From: Solenopsis invicta
Lineage: Eukaryota > Arthropoda > Insecta > Hymenoptera > Formicidae
Direction of reading: 5' to 3'
Assembly: GCF_016802725.1 (NCBI RefSeq)
Contig: NC_052673.1
Coordinates: forward strand, 167,037-231,036
Length of the DNA stretch: 64,000 bases
Part shown: positions 42,684-56,089 of the stretch, in pieces
Numbering within the stretch: position 1 is the first letter of the stretch
Layout of the letters: every line of letters starts with the position of its first letter
Translations under genes and position numbers: made by a program
Notes under the pieces: model-generated
What the model was told of the DNA's origin: nothing
Seen by the model: only the letters and a program-made list of their open reading frames with translations
Databases searched by the model: none

Positions 42684-45600
42684 TTACCGGAATGTGTCTC
42701 TACCATTATACAATGCTTTCTTTAAAATTCTTTTTATTGTCTGAATGTGTCGCTCAATAAATCCATTAGACTGTGAATACTTAGGGGAGCTCGTTCTTTG
42801 AATGATCTCCCATTCCTCAAAAAAATTTTGAAAAGTGTTGTTTACAAATTGTGGACCATTATCCGAGTACAATATATCTGGCTTGCCATGTCTTGCAAAA
42901 ATAGATTTAACCACTGCAATGATTTTTTCATGAGTTGTATTACGATTTAGGCAAACTATTTCCAAATATTTCGAATATATATCTACTAATAACAAATATT
43001 CCTTGTTATCAAAATGAAATAAATCAACTGCAACTTGACTCCACGGATGATTAGTTGTTTTTTTGTTTAATAGCGATTCTTTCTGATTACTCTTTTGATG
43101 AACTAAACAAGCTAGACAACTATTTATGAGATCCATGATTTCCTTTTGAATAAATGGCCAATACACTGATTTCTGTACTCTTAAAAGAGTGTTTTCTTTT
43201 CCAAGATGATTATAATGTAATCTGTTTAAAATATCAACTTGCTTTTCGGAATAATTATTCGGTCACCTTTAAAAACTACTTCTCTAGCTATTACAAGTTC
43301 ATCTCGAATTTTCCAATAAGACCTAATTAATAAACTGACTTGATCCTTCCGGCCACCCCTCATTAATGACTTTTATTAACTTCTTCATCTCTTTGTCTTT
43401 ACTAGTTTCTTCCACAATTAATTTAAACTTTTTTGGTGTAACGTTAATATAGTTTATTAAATCAACTTGTGCCTCTACAGCTGACTCTACTAGCTTGAAA
43501 CTGTTGTCTTTACTGTGTGCTCGAGATCAGCCAAATATAATTGTGATCCCGGTTTATATTTAACTTCAAAAGAATAGTTTTGCAAAGCTATTCTTAGCCT
43601 TTGTAATCGCAATGGACATTTATCTAACAATTTCTTAAAAATAGCTTTGAGTGGTTTGTGGTCCGTCTCTACTATAAATTCTTTTCCAAACAGAAACTGA
43701 TGGAAACGCTGACACCCAAAAACTATAGCCAAGAGTTCTTTTTCAATCTATGCATAATTTTGCTGAGTTACTGGTAGTGATCTTGAGGCATATGCAATCG
43801 GTCTACTTTTCTGAAGAATAACTGCTCCCATACCATCTTTAGAGCTGTCAACCGAAAGTACAATTTGTTTATTTTTATTATAAAATCCTAGAACAGCCTC
43901 CACAAGTTTCTGCTTTAACATTTCAAATTTCATTTTATTTTATGGTAACCACGTCCACGCGCTATCTTTTTTCTTTAGAGACCTTAGATTTGCCGTTAAA
44001 TTCGATAACTTTGGGATAAACTTCCCTCCATAAGTTACTATTCCCAGGAATCTGCTTAATTCTTTCACATTAGTTGATTCTGAAATATTTTTAATTGCTT
44101 CTATTTTTTTATTATTCATACTAATGCCTTTCGCAGATAATATATGTCTTACATATCTTACTTGCTTAACTTTAAAATTACATTTATTCAAATTAAATTT
44201 GACTTCATATTCTCTAGCTCTTTTTAAAACTAATTGTAAAATCTCATCGTGTTCTCTTTCACTACTAGCATAAATAATTAAGTCATCTAAATATACTTTC
44301 ACACCTTTAATGTCACCAAATATTTCTATAAAGACACGATGGAAAATCTTAGGAGCATTTGATAATCCAAACGGCAATCTAAGGAATCTAAACCTTCCAA
44401 ACGGCGTTGCAAACGTTGTCAACTCTGAAGACTTTTCTGTTAATACCACTTGCTAGAAAACTTTATTTGCATCTAGAGTACTAAATATTGTAGCTCCTAA
44501 CATATCGCGCGTAAGTTCTTCAAACGTCGGAATCTCAAAGTATTCACGTACGATAGCTTTGTTAAGATTTTGAGGAATTAAACATATTCTCAAATCTCCA
44601 TTTTCTTTGCGGATTAGAACAATGAGATTCACAAATTCTGTTGGTTTAGTAATTTTTTTAATGATATTTTCTTAAACCATTCTTTTCAGTTCATTTTCTA
44701 ATTTTTTTATTAATTGAAACGGGACTCTACGACAAAATATAACTTTTGCGTCGTAATTTTCTTTGAGCTTTAATTCACAAGGTTTTATTTTTATTTTTCC
44801 TGTGCCTTCAAATAAATCTTTTTCTTTTTCTATTAAACTCTCAACCGTTTTTATTTCATTAATGTTGTTTCTTTTAACTAATCCTAGATCTTGTAAACTA
44901 CTAATGCCAAGAATTGGAGGAGATTTGTCAAGTGTTTTCACTATTACAAAATTAATTGAAGTATCTTTATCCTTGACTCTAACCCTCAAGTCACAATTAT
45001 CCTTAACTTCTAGCTTCTGACCGCAGTAATTCGAGATTAGCATATTTGTTTTTTTTTAGTTCATTATTAAGTTTTAAGAATTGAAAAACGTATTCGGGAA
45101 TGACATATACTTGTGCCCCAGTATCAAGTTTGAATTTAACACGTTTGTTGCAATCTAGTAATTCAATTATTTCGTACCAGCAGGTATCTAGAGCATCAAT
45201 TTCAATTGTGTCTATTACAAACGAATTTCCCGACGACGTTTCTCCTTCCAATGCACGAAAATTTTCATTTTTACACATTTTCGCAAAATGATTCGACTTT
45301 TTACATTTCATACATGTTTTACCCCACGCTGGACATTTATACCCTATGCTTGTAACCGCAACAATGACAATCTTTCTGTTGAGAAGTTACCTTGCTCTCC
45401 CGTCGTCTATCGTTTTGCTGATCACCAGATCTCTCTAAATCCCTCGGTTCTTACTGTGCTTAGGTTGCTTCGATGCTTTCCTCAGCTCGTTTGAATGCTG
45501 CTTGACTGTGTGGACTTCTAACTTTGTATTTACCCCACAAAGTTGCTTTATTTGGTGTTCCGCCTGCTCTGCTGCTCTGCTTATCTCAATGGCCTTTGTT

Positions 45601-45990
45601 AGATTTAAGTCTTTTTCCCTTAACAACCTGTTTCGCACCTTTGAATCACGTATGCCGCACACGATTCGATCCTTTATCAATTGCTCTTTTAATGTACCAA
45701 ATTCGCAATTTGCTGCTAATCTCTTCAAGTCCGCCACAACGTATCAAAATCTTCTCCAGTACCTTGAACTCGAGTATTAAATTTATGGCTTTCTACACTT
45801 GGATTTGATTTTGGAACAAAATAATCTTCTAATTTGGTCTTGAGTGTACTGATGTTGGTTTTTTTGGCCTCAGTTATCTCAATTGTTTCTATTACTTTCC
45901 TAACCTCTTCGCCAATACAATGCAGTAATGCTGCCGCTTAAATTTTTGGAATTTTTGTATCTAATCATTAGGCTACTGAGAAGAGATCAA
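42684..45990 (-). pseudogene. Broken gag-pol of the decayed Gypsy
   Basis: Read right to left: Gag piece AANCEFGTLKEQLIKDRIV (near 45700), zinc knuckle relic CKKSNHFAKMC (near 45300), protease KLDTGAQVYVIPE (near 45130), RT with TTFATPFGRFRFLRLPFGL and YLDDLIIYAS (near 44300-44420), RNase H ETDHKPLKAIFKK (near 43670), integrase HPWSQVAVDLFHFDNKEYLLL, LYSDNGPQFVNN and IERHIQTIK (42700-43100). Stops and frameshifts cut it into at least seven frames, so no function is expected. The A/T-rich stretch to 41847 holds its 3' untranslated part. Confidence 0.88.
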
Positions 45991-46216
45991 AACTTGCCTT
46001 GAATTTTTTCCAATTTTTTCCAAGGTCTCCTTCCATCGACATTGAGTCTGGTTGTTTGAAAGAATCCATCCTTCTTTACATTCAAGCCGGTGTATATCGC
46101 TCCTTGTTTAGTTTGTGGCGTCTTTTCGTCCGCACAATTACTTTGTATTACAGATGATTTTCTTCTTGTCCTTGTTGAATTTTCCAACCCAGGGAGGATT
46201 TAAAACGACTGCGCCA

Positions 46217-46415
46217 TGTTATGGGTTCAGTAATTGAGTCCACATTTATTTATTAGCAATGTGCAACTTTATTAAACTTGAGATATGCGTGAGACAATAG
46301 GTTGAGCATGGCGTACCGCACGTCTCTCAATGTGTTCACAAACGCGCTCACATAAAGTCACGTTCCTCAACAGTGGTGACAAAGTTACCAACTTATAAAT
46401 ATAAATTCTCTAACA
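46217..46415 (-). repeat. 5' LTR of decayed Gypsy
   Basis: TG...CA ends and the same 5-bp flanking duplication as the other LTR. Confidence 0.9.
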
Positions 46416-46996
46416 ATGCCTTACATTATTGCTAGATTATAACAACATTTTAATGCATGTAAATAGATGTGTCTGTCGATATCGACATAATACTCTCACC
46501 TTCTTTAATGTATAAAAAAACAAATATAGATAATAATTTAACACGTTATTAATCAAAAGCTTGACACAATAAGCTTTTTGCCGCCAATCCTTTTTGACCC
46601 TCTATCGATTAGATCTACATTGAATGTCGAACATTTAATATTAACAAATACTTTATTATTCTTATTAATCTGTTATTGTTTCAATTATTTCAAGTATATT
46701 ATGCATTCAATTCATTTTATACGTTTTATAAAAATAATTGTTAACTTGATTAAATTTTCAAAGTGATTAATGCCTTTCAGTTCATTGATTTGTATATTTA
46801 ATTTAAATATATAAAATACTTAAATTTTAATTTGAATATTTATATATTTAATTAGTCAAGTTGACAATTTTCTTTCTAATGCAATGTAGAACGTTTTGCA
46901 ATAAAATAATTTGATCTCGAAGATGTGTCATCAAGATAAAAACGGTCGTATCATACCATCGGTATGAGTGTCATACGTGCAACTAGGGGAACTTAC

Positions 46997-47313
46997 GTGT
47001 AAATCAATTCTTCAATCTCTCGTCGATCAACATTACTGTAGGCTGTACTGACATGTATGACGCTAGTAAGATTTGTCATGCGCCTGCATAAATCCAATAT
47101 ACGATCGGTGCCTATCACGTTCAGATTAACTGCAATTTTCAGCGGCTCATCGAAACGTACGGTGGCCGCGCTATGGAACACAATATTGACATTCTGTAAA
47201 AGCATATCCCTGTCTTTGGGCTGGAGTCCTAGTTCCGGCAGGCCCACGTCGCCTTTCACGGGGAAGATCTTCTTCAAAGTACTCGGGAACTCTGATCGTA
47301 TTTTGTCAAAAAC
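46997..47313 (-). CDS. Fatty acyl-CoA reductase, exon 2
   Basis: Encodes VFDKIRSEFPSTLKKIFPVK, GDVGLPELGL, the FHSAATVRFDEPLK motif of FAR Rossmann folds and VIHVSTAYSNVDRREIEE. Acceptor CTGTGACAG, donor GTAAGT. Starts in phase 0 and ends in phase 2, which agrees with exons 1 and 3. Confidence 0.92.
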
Positions 47314-47657
47314 CTGTCACAGAAAAAACACTATTTTTGTTTCGTTTTGCAAATAAATAAGTTTTCGACTGCAGTTCAAACTTATTACAATAAAAATGCT
47401 ATAAATCACAAGAAAATCAAGCAGAAAAGAGCATTGTGCACAGAGAAAAAAAGTTGTCAACTGAATTTATCAGTTTAATTAAATTTTTTCAGTATTTATA
47501 TATTTAAATTAGTATATATTTAAAGTATATATTTAAATTACATATACAAATGCCTAAATTAAAATTCAAGTATTTAAATAAAGTATTTGAACGGAAAAAG
47601 TAAAATCAAGTTGAAAAATTTAATCACGTAAATACGTTTTTCTTAGTGTATATTGTA

Positions 47658-48908
47658 CAGGGTGATTCAGAATAACCCGTTGTCTTTCAAGGGACGTAAT
47701 TCTGGTCGAATCCTAAGACGATTTTTCCTTTGCCAAAAATTTGTCAGACGCTTAGATTTTGAAATATCACCCGATTAAGTTAGCGTATCACGGGTAGAAT
47801 ACAGATGGTACGCAGGGGCGGCGCATTCACCGTTACGCGCGGGTGTGGTGCCTGCTGCGCTCAGCTAATACAACACACAAGTCTTTCTCCCCTCTCACTC
47901 TCTCACTCACTCTCTCTGTCTGTCTTTTTCTCTCTCTCTCTCTCTTTTTCTCTCTCTGTCACATCACAATGCTAGCTTTAACTTAAAAATGTAATTAATT
48001 TTCTACTTAATTTTAATGATTTTAATAAGAGAAGTGCCAGGAAATTCTTTATACAGTCGAAGAATCGAACAAAGAATTGCACGAATCTAGATATTTAATT
48101 ACATTTAATAAATTATGTCATTGCAAGTATTCAAACAAATATTTATTAAAATTTAATAACTTTTTTTCTCAGTGTAGAATCTCTTGATACAAAAAAATAA
48201 TTTTAATAAAATAAATAGAAAAATATTTTTCAATAAATTTTATTATTAAAAACAATATTAATCACTATTTTACTTTTAAATTGCCGCGTTTTAACCTCTG
48301 TTCGATCAATCACGCATTCATATTCGATCATAACGTATCCCATAAAATCAGTCGGCTCTTTCCTGTTGTCGAGTAAACACGTGTTGTCTGTTCGTCGCGC
48401 GTAAACACGGGTTTTATCGAGCTACATATTTTCGCACGCCGAATGACTAATAATTATTTACAATGATCGTTACTCGAAGTGATCGTTAATTAGTTACTCA
48501 AGTTTTATTGATCAAGTGAATAAATTATGTATTATGATATTAAAGTGATAATTTACGAGAGGATCAAAGAAACTTTGGTCTGTCTTATTGTGGAGACAAC
48601 TAATTGATCGCTGTACAGAATAATACATAAGTAAATGCATGTCCAAACTTGTTCATGCAAGCACGCGCGCACGTGCGCGCGTGCGTTTGCTTTCTTTCTC
48701 TCTCTCCCTCCCCCCCCCTCTCTCTCTGTAACAAAAAAAGTACTATTGTTTCTAAAAACTCGAGATGTAAATACTTTTGTAGATTTCGTGCAATTCTTTG
48801 TTCAATTCTTTAACTGTACAAAAAATTTCCTGGCACTTCTCTTATTAAAATCATTAAAATTAAGATAAAAATTAATTGCATTTTTAAGTTAAAGCTAGCA
48901 TTGTGATG

Positions 48909-48968
<60 letters not shown>

Positions 48969-49213
48969 TGAGAAAGGAGAAATACTTGTGTTGTATCAGT
49001 TGAGCGCAGCAGGCACCTCACGACACACCCGCACGTAACGGTGAGTGTGCTGCCCCTGCGTACCATCTGTATTCGACCCTTGATACGCTAACTTAATCGA
49101 CTGATATTTTAAAATCTAAGCGTCTGACAAATTTTTGGCAAAAGAAAAATCGTTTTAGAATTCGACCAGGAATACGTCCCTTAAAAGACAACGGGTTATT
49201 CTGAATCACCCTG
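47658..49213. mobile_element. CAGGGTGATTC fold-back element 3
   Basis: 1.56 kb with TA flanks, ends CAGGGTGATTCAGAATAACC, a relative of element 1 at 29158. Arms of about 650 bp; (TC)n and (AG)n tracts at 47926 and 48911 pair with each other. Non-coding. Confidence 0.8.
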
Positions 49214-49463
49214 TATACCACATTTTTTAGTTGAATGTGCTGCTACTGCTTAAGTGCGAAATAAAGTTCAATGACTTCCGTCGTCAATTCTGATTTTAGG
49301 AAGCAGGATAACTAGTTAAATCTTACTGATAAATTTAACGACACAAATTCTAATGTCCGTATGTCACATTACACATTAGAGATTAAAAATTACGAATTAA
49401 AGATTAGAATTTGGCTAATTAAATTGTTTTAATTTTAAGCCGTTTTATATTCTGACTAAAAAT

Positions 49464-50009
49464 CCTATAATAAGAGACTGGCCACCGTCCATGTTCGCGC
49501 GCATTGGTGAAGCCAAACTTTGTAATAAAATGGCCGAACCAATTAGAAATTACTATAAAGATGCGTGTGATGCGCATAGAAGCTGTGAAGTTAGCTTAAC
49601 AAAATTAACTTTTAACAATTATAGCTAATTGTTGGTCATTTGTTGGTTACTGTTTATCTAATTTTGACGTTTGTTGATTGTTAATTTAATTATTATTAAC
49701 AAAATAAATATCAATGTGGAGTTAGCCTATGAAATAAGAATTTTTTATTTTATTTCAATTTTTACGCGTCAAATCATTTTAAACGGCACAATTGGGACTA
49801 ACAATCAATTTTCGATTTAACGACATTTTTTAATTATTAGATTAAAAAATTATAAAATTAAGATTATAGGATTAATTATATATTATAAAATAAAATTGAC
49901 AAATACAATAATAACACAACAATTTTAATTGTAGATTTTTAATTCTCTTATATAAATAACGTCTTATATAATTTTACTCTAACATAGTAATATTTTATAA
50001 AAATGAATC

Positions 50010-50057
<48 letters not shown>

Positions 50058-50370
50058 TTATAACATTAAAAAATATTTAACTATAGAGTAAGATTAAAAG
50101 GTTTAGTTCACTTGCGTTGTTATAAAAATATTGAATTAAAATATAATTTATAATTTACAATAGTTTATAGTTTACAAGAGTTGTACTTACCACAAGAACA
50201 AATTTTTTATCCAAAAAATATACAACTCACACTCTAACAATAATAAATGCGCACTCTATTGCGCTCTATTGAACGTTGTGACGCGTGATGTTTCTAGAGT
50301 CTTTAGATGCTTTGCAACAGAAGCCATTTTATTACAAAACAGTAGCAGTGGCCAGTCTCTTATTATAAGG
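49464..50370. mobile_element. MITE-like element, 0.9 kb
   Basis: Ends CCTATAATAAGAGACTGGCC and the complement of CCTTATAATAAGAGACTGGC, followed inside by AATAAAATGGC on both sides in opposite directions. Holds an (AC)n tract at 50012-50055. No ORF. Confidence 0.6.
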
Positions 50371-50918
50371 TCTCTAGTTCTGACTAATAAAAATCTAACA
50401 TGCAATTTGTACACAGAAAGAAATGACTTACAAATAAACCTATCTTATCCAAGAGTTACACTACATTAATATTGTAATTAATTAATTAATTAATTAAATT
50501 AAAATTAACTCATAATTTTCAATTTTATTCTATCAATTCCACTCAGCAGATAATGTTTCTTTAAATATTTAAAATACACAACAATAAATACTTTAAAAAT
50601 GTTATTTACTGATTTTTAATACCAAAAAATTTTATATAAATTTAATTTTGAAAAAATTTTACAAATCTTTATCATAATAATAAATAAACATTTTAAAAAT
50701 ATTTATCATAATATTTATCATAAATATTTTTGAAACTTTTATGATAAATATTTATGATCTATTAACTCTAAAACCATAAGAGCATTTATTAAATGTTTAT
50801 GATAAATGTTTATAAAATATTAAAATAAATATTATAAATACTTAGTAAATATTTTATAAATATTTTGTGCTAATATATAATTAATGAAAAATGTATATTC
50901 AAGCATATATATACGAAC

Positions 50919-51164
50919 GGGATCATTCAGCAGTTCTTCGAAACGTTGCTCGATCGTTTTGTCTTTTTTTGGACGGATTAGTACAAAAATTGCGGCCACG
51001 GGACATGAGTGCAGTAGCTTTTCCAAAAGGGCTTTCCCTAAGAAGCCCGTAGCGCCAGTTAAAAGTATCATCGTCCCGGCAAAGAATTCGTCAATCGTTT
51101 TTCCTCTCAAGTAATCCTTATCGTGTGCGTGTCCCGAGTTGAATTCTACCTTCGTCGTAGCCAT
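50919..51164 (-). CDS. Fatty acyl-CoA reductase, exon 1 (start)
   Basis: 82 codons from ATG 51164, chosen because ACAAAAATGGC is a good insect start; an in-frame upstream ATG at 51206 precedes a probable 5'UTR acceptor (TTTTCACAG). Contains the NADPH-binding TGATGFLGKALLEKLL and FVLIRPKKDKTIEQRFEELL. The donor CCC|GTTCGT is weak but is the only one that keeps exon 2 in frame. FAR enzymes are ER or peroxisome membrane proteins of about 500 residues; exons 1-4 give about 330 of them. Confidence 0.9.
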
Positions 51165-51779
51165 TTTTGTGTAAATTTTAAGCTCTACACAACTGTGAAA
51201 ATTCATTAATAAATTAGCATATTATCATTATAATTTTTAAAAGTACAAAAATTCTTTTTTCCTATTTGAAATATATTGTTAGTTTAAATAAGTTTACGAT
51301 AGGGGAGATTATGATATTTAGCAATATCTTTTTTATTTTAATATTTAGAGTTTTTTTAATTATTGGTTTTTGAAATTCAAATACTGCTTGCGAATAGTGA
51401 GTGTTTGTATAATTTATGTATTAAAGAGGAAACAGAAATAAGAAAGTTTTATTAAAATAAAACATTTTTAAACTACAAAACTTGGCGCTGCCAGATAAGA
51501 AAAGCATGTGAAAAAAATCGTAAGTATTTATACATTCATTAAACACATATTATTACAAATTGAACAAGAATACCTTCTACGGTCGCAGCTAGGTCTTCGT
51601 GCTTGTATTGTTTGTGTGATTTTATATACCCAAGGAGCACAATCTAGTAATATAACAGTTATAGGAACGTTCACATAACTTTCTTTAAAACTTTATAACT
51701 TTTCTTACAACCGTACTGCAGCTAAAAAATACAGATAGTAACGTCGTTGAAATGTTTATGTCAACTAACAAGGAAACAC

Positions 51780-53885
51780 AAGGAAGTGTCCGCCTCAGAT
51801 TAAAACGAGTTTTTAATATGTGTAGTACAGATAAAAATAAGGGACACGTATTTTTTTATACGTGCCCATACGCACTTTAAGGGGGTGAAACACCCCTTTG
51901 AAGAAAATAGGTTTTTTTCTTTCGAAGTGTATGCTGTCGAAACTATAAGAGATAGAAAAAAATGTTTTAAATGAAAGTTGAATGGCTCGAAGAGTAATTT
52001 ATGACAGCAGAAAAAAAATTTTTCTTTTAATTTTTTTTAATACTTTCCCCTACCACTTACCTATTTTTTTTTTAATTTTTATTTTTTTTATAAGCAAAAT
52101 AAAGCTTATTTTATTACGAATTCAACGGTATATGATAAAGTTACGATACAACATTCCCATTTTCCAAAAATAATTAAAAATCTCTCGATACGCACGGTAG
52201 GCGCACCCGTCCGCGTGCCTTTAATATGTTGTACAGATTAAAATAAGGGACACGTATTTTTTTTCGTGTCCTAATACACTTTTAAGGGTGAAACACCCCT
52301 TTGAAGAAAATCGGATTTTTTCTTTCGAAGCGTGTATCGTCGAAACTATAAGAGATAATAAAAAAAAAACTCCCGACTGCTGCCAAAAGTTGGTTTAATA
52401 ACAAGAATTAAAAAGTTTAAGATTAAAAATTAATTAATAACAAAAAAAATTAAAAATTTAAAAAACAATTTAAAAAATTATAAAGTTAATTAAAATTAAA
52501 TAAAAATTAAAAAATTAAAAAGTTAATTACAAAAATTACAAAAATAAGAAAAAACCAACAAATTAATAAAAATTAACTAAATTAACAAATTTAGTAAAAA
52601 ATTGGAAATAAAAAACAAATTAACATAAAATCAACTAAATAATAAATATAACATTACATTATATACTGAATAGTTATAACATTCAGCGTGGCGTCTCCCG
52701 AATGCTGGTTAAGTACAATTTATTATTGAAAAAAAAAGTATTTTATTAAACAAAGTGTAAATTTCAATTTTAATTTTTAATTGGTACAATAATGTGCTAC
52801 AAGTAGAATTAGCATTTAAAATGTCAAGTATTTGCTATAATTAATTTTTATTTCAAACTTTTAAAAACTATTTTTTAGTATCCGTAGTTTTATTTTTTGT
52901 TGTTATTTTAATTGTTCAATTGATTTTTATTTCAAACTTTTTAAAGCAATCTTTTTATTAATATTTTTTAGTTTTGTTGATTTTCTGTTTTTATGTTAAT
53001 TTGTTTTTTATTTCCAATTTTTTACTAAATTTGTTAATTTAGTTAATTTTTATTAATTTGTTGGTTTTTTCTTATTTTTGTAATTTTTCTAATTAACTTT
53101 TTATTTTTTAATTTTTATTTAATTTCAATTAACTTTATAATTTTTTAAATTGTTTTTTAAATTTTTAATTATTTTTGTTATTAATTAATTTTTAATCTTA
53201 AACTTTTTAATTCTTGTTATTAAACCAACTTTTGGCAGCAGTTGGGAGTTTTTTTTTTATTATCTCTTATAGTTTCGACGATACACGCTTCGAAAGAAAA
53301 AACCCGATTTTCTTCATAGGGGTGTTTCATCCTTAAAAGTGTATTAGGACACGTGTAAAAAATACGTGTCCCTTATTTTAATCTGTACAACATATTAAAG
53401 GCACGTCGAAACCGAAGGGAGTCACTTTTGTAGCGCACGAACGCGCGGACGGGTGCGCGTACCGTGCGTATCGAGAGATTTTTAATTATTTTTGGAAAAT
53501 GGGAATGTTGTATCGTAACTTTATCATATACCGTTGAATTCGTAATATAATAAGCTTTATTTTGCTTATAAAAACATAAAAATTTTGAAAAAAAATAGGT
53601 AAGTGGTGGGGGAAAGTATTAAAAAAAATTAAAAAAAAAAAATTTTTTCCGTTGTCATAAATTACTCTTCGAGCCATTCAACTTTCATTTAAAACATTTT
53701 TTTCTATCTCTTATAGTTTCGACGGCATACACTTCGAAAGAAAAAAACCGATTTTCTTCAAAGGGGTGTTTCACCCCCTTAAAGTGCGTATGGGCACGTA
53801 TAAAAAAATACGTGTCCCTTATTTTTATCTGTACTACAACATATTAAAAACTCGTTTTAATCTGAGGCGGACACTTACCTGTGTT
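51780..53885. mobile_element. Large fold-back element, 2.1 kb
   Basis: Inverted arms of roughly 450-550 bp begin at GAAGTGTCCGCCTCAGATTA. Each arm has two related modules with GGGACACGTATTTTTT, GTGAAACACCCCTTTGAAG and TCGAAACTATAAGAGATA. The middle is A/T-rich and itself partly inverted. No transposase seen; short open frames at 51982 and 53486 are mirror copies of each other. Confidence 0.75.
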
Positions 53886-54781
53886 TCCTTGTCAGTTATT
53901 TATTCAACGATTCATTTGTTTTTATATTATCTTTCAGTCCGTATTTATGTATTGTATTTATTTTTATTTGTATATCCCCGACTGCTAGTCTTTGCGTGTG
54001 ACGTTGATGCAAGACGTTAGAATTCAAATAACGAGATTTACACAGTCAGTATACATTCTGACTTGAGACAGTGAACATGTTTCTTTTGTTAGTGTATACT
54101 TTGACAAGGGAATTGAAATTATTCTTATAAGACAACATTTTATCCAAGGCTTTAGTAGTCCTCATCAGTTAAAAATGGGTGAGTCACGCAAATATAGCCA
54201 ATTAAGATAATTATTAATCATCTCTGAAAAAAACATACAATGATTGGATAGAGAAGTATCATTTCCTTCGAACACTGCCACGGGAAAATATGACACTGCG
54301 GATCTGGCAAACCATTGGTGATGTGACGTCCTCTCGTTTTATGCTGACTGATGACGATTATAATCGTTTATATATATTGCGCTGAAGATGACTCAAAATA
54401 AGTCGAAACATTCGTGGTAATTGTAATTCGTTATGAAATAAACACATTAAAATTGTATTTCGATAAGAAATAAACATTTGCGCACTTATACCCGCGCTGA
54501 CTCTCATTGGCCAAATTTACGAGTACTAAAAAAAAGTTGTCTGACCATTTTGGAACACCCTATATACACACACACATATACACACGCGCGCACACGCACG
54601 CACAAAATAATTTCATTAACTTCATGACTGTATATAATAATTTCATTTGCTTTATAACTGTATTTCATGTCTGACGAATAAGCGGCGCGCAGTTCAAATC
54701 TTCAAATAAGTTGGAGATTGTAAAAATTTAGTTTAACATTAAGAATCACATAGACTTATGTCAATCAATTTGGAAATACTG
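53886..54781. other. Intergenic sequence with one hammerhead-like motif
   Basis: CTGAAGA-T-GACT...AGTC-GAAAC at 54382-54409 has the same layout as the motif at 20327. A (CA)n-like tract lies at about 54566-54602. No gene seen. Confidence 0.45.
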
Positions 54782-56004
54782 TCATAAAGCGACGAAGACT
54801 TTCGGGAAATTGCAATCGATGAAAAGCAATTGGAACGCGTGGAGCATTATGAGAACGAACTGGCCCATTTGCATAACGGTCAGATATTTCTTCCACCACA
54901 GATATGGTTGTATTTTCGGTCCCAATGCCGCCAGGAAATAATACAAATACATTATGATGTGTACAAAAGTGTTCACAAAACCGAAGAAAGTGGCGTGACC
55001 ACCTGCAAAATATGAAGATCATCAATATTAAGAGAAGCTGCGTCTTATCAACTTTATCAACGGAATTGAATATTATTTAAAATTTATTTCAAATTCGTTT
55101 ACGAAAAAAGCCTGAGTTTATACATTAAATAATATTATTGAAGAAAATGAAAATCATATTTTAAGCTGTCTAAGAGTGAACAGAATGAAAAAAAGGTTTT
55201 TAATTAAAGTGAATGTGAAATCAATTTCACAAAATTTAAATTTATATATGCACATTTGCAAAATTAAATGTGATTTCTCATATCGACGATGATAATGTAA
55301 AATTTCGTATATAGACTCGAATTTCGAGACGATGGATATTGATCGGTTGTATTCAACATATTAAATAGAAGATGGACCAATACAGTTACCAAATTCATTC
55401 ATACTGCGCGCCGGTTACTTTTCGGTTTCAAACGCACCTTTTGAAAATAAACTTGAGTAAACAATATTATCATATAATTAAAATTAAAAATTAATTTTAA
55501 TAATACCGATGCTAACTAGCTTCTCTAAAATTTCCCCTATCTCGAAGAAAGTGAAAAATTTATTGCGAAAAATGTTATCTCAGCCAGGAATATTTTTAAG
55601 CTGTATATAAACACCGCATATGAAATATTTCAACACCAAGATCTTGCTATGACCATTTTGGCCCATCTTCTATTTAATTTGTTGTATACAAATCACAGTC
55701 TTGAATCTATATTTTATTAATCGATTATGTTCTCTAAATTAAGGATAACGATCGTATGCTTACCGGGAGTAAATTTAACTCCGAATCAAACGGATAGGGG
55801 CATGACACCATGATGAATGACATGGAGAGTACTAATGTGATCGTTCCTTTTCCTCAATACAAAGAAGATTGTTTCTGTGAGCTCGATGAACTTTGACATA
55901 TAATACCACCAGCTACCTCGTGCTACACGCAATGCATACGGATTGTTTGAGTAATCCACTGATTAACACCTAAAAGAGTATCGTCCTCCCCAGCTTGAAA
56001 GAGC
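54782..56004 (-). pseudogene. ELO-family fatty-acid elongase, broken 3' exons
   Basis: Condensing enzyme of very-long-chain fatty-acid elongation in the ER. Exon 55764-56004 encodes SWGGRYSFRC, SVDYSNNPYALRV, SWWYYMSKFIELTETIFF and the His-box LHVIHHGVMPLS. It has TAA where the family has Gln after SFRC, and TGA where it has Trp after PLSV. Donor GTAAGC joins in phase to exon 54782-55002 (acceptor TTTTGCAG), which encodes GGHATFFGFVNTFVHIIMY, LGPKIQPYLWWKKYLT and QLLFIDCNFPK, then stops early at 54782. Two nonsense changes and the lost C-terminus make it a pseudogene. A small MITE lies in the intron. Confidence 0.88.
55365..55682. repeat. Small inverted-end element in the ELO intron
   Basis: TTAAATAGAAGATGGACCAA at the left and the complement of TTAAATAGAAGATGGGCCAA at the right, about 310 bp apart; no ORF. 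Confidence 0.6.
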
Positions 56005-56089
56005 CTGCGAACACAAGACAAAAGATAAAATATCTTGATGAGTTTCTCTTAGATGAAGTATGAATTCATTAGGCAACTTATTTCTTTAA

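Larger units (their letters stand above)
41653..46415 (-). mobile_element. Decayed Gypsy LTR retrotransposon with 5-bp target duplication
   Basis: LTRs of 194 and 199 bp start TGTTATGGGTTCAG and end CTCTAACA. The element is flanked by ATGCC on both sides (41648-41652, 46416-46420). It is on the - strand. Right after the 5' LTR comes TGGCGCAGTCG, a primer-site candidate for an unidentified tRNA. Confidence 0.92.

Noticed and set aside
45502..45808. + strand frames over the decayed Gypsy gag
   Set aside because: Antisense shadows of Gag codons.
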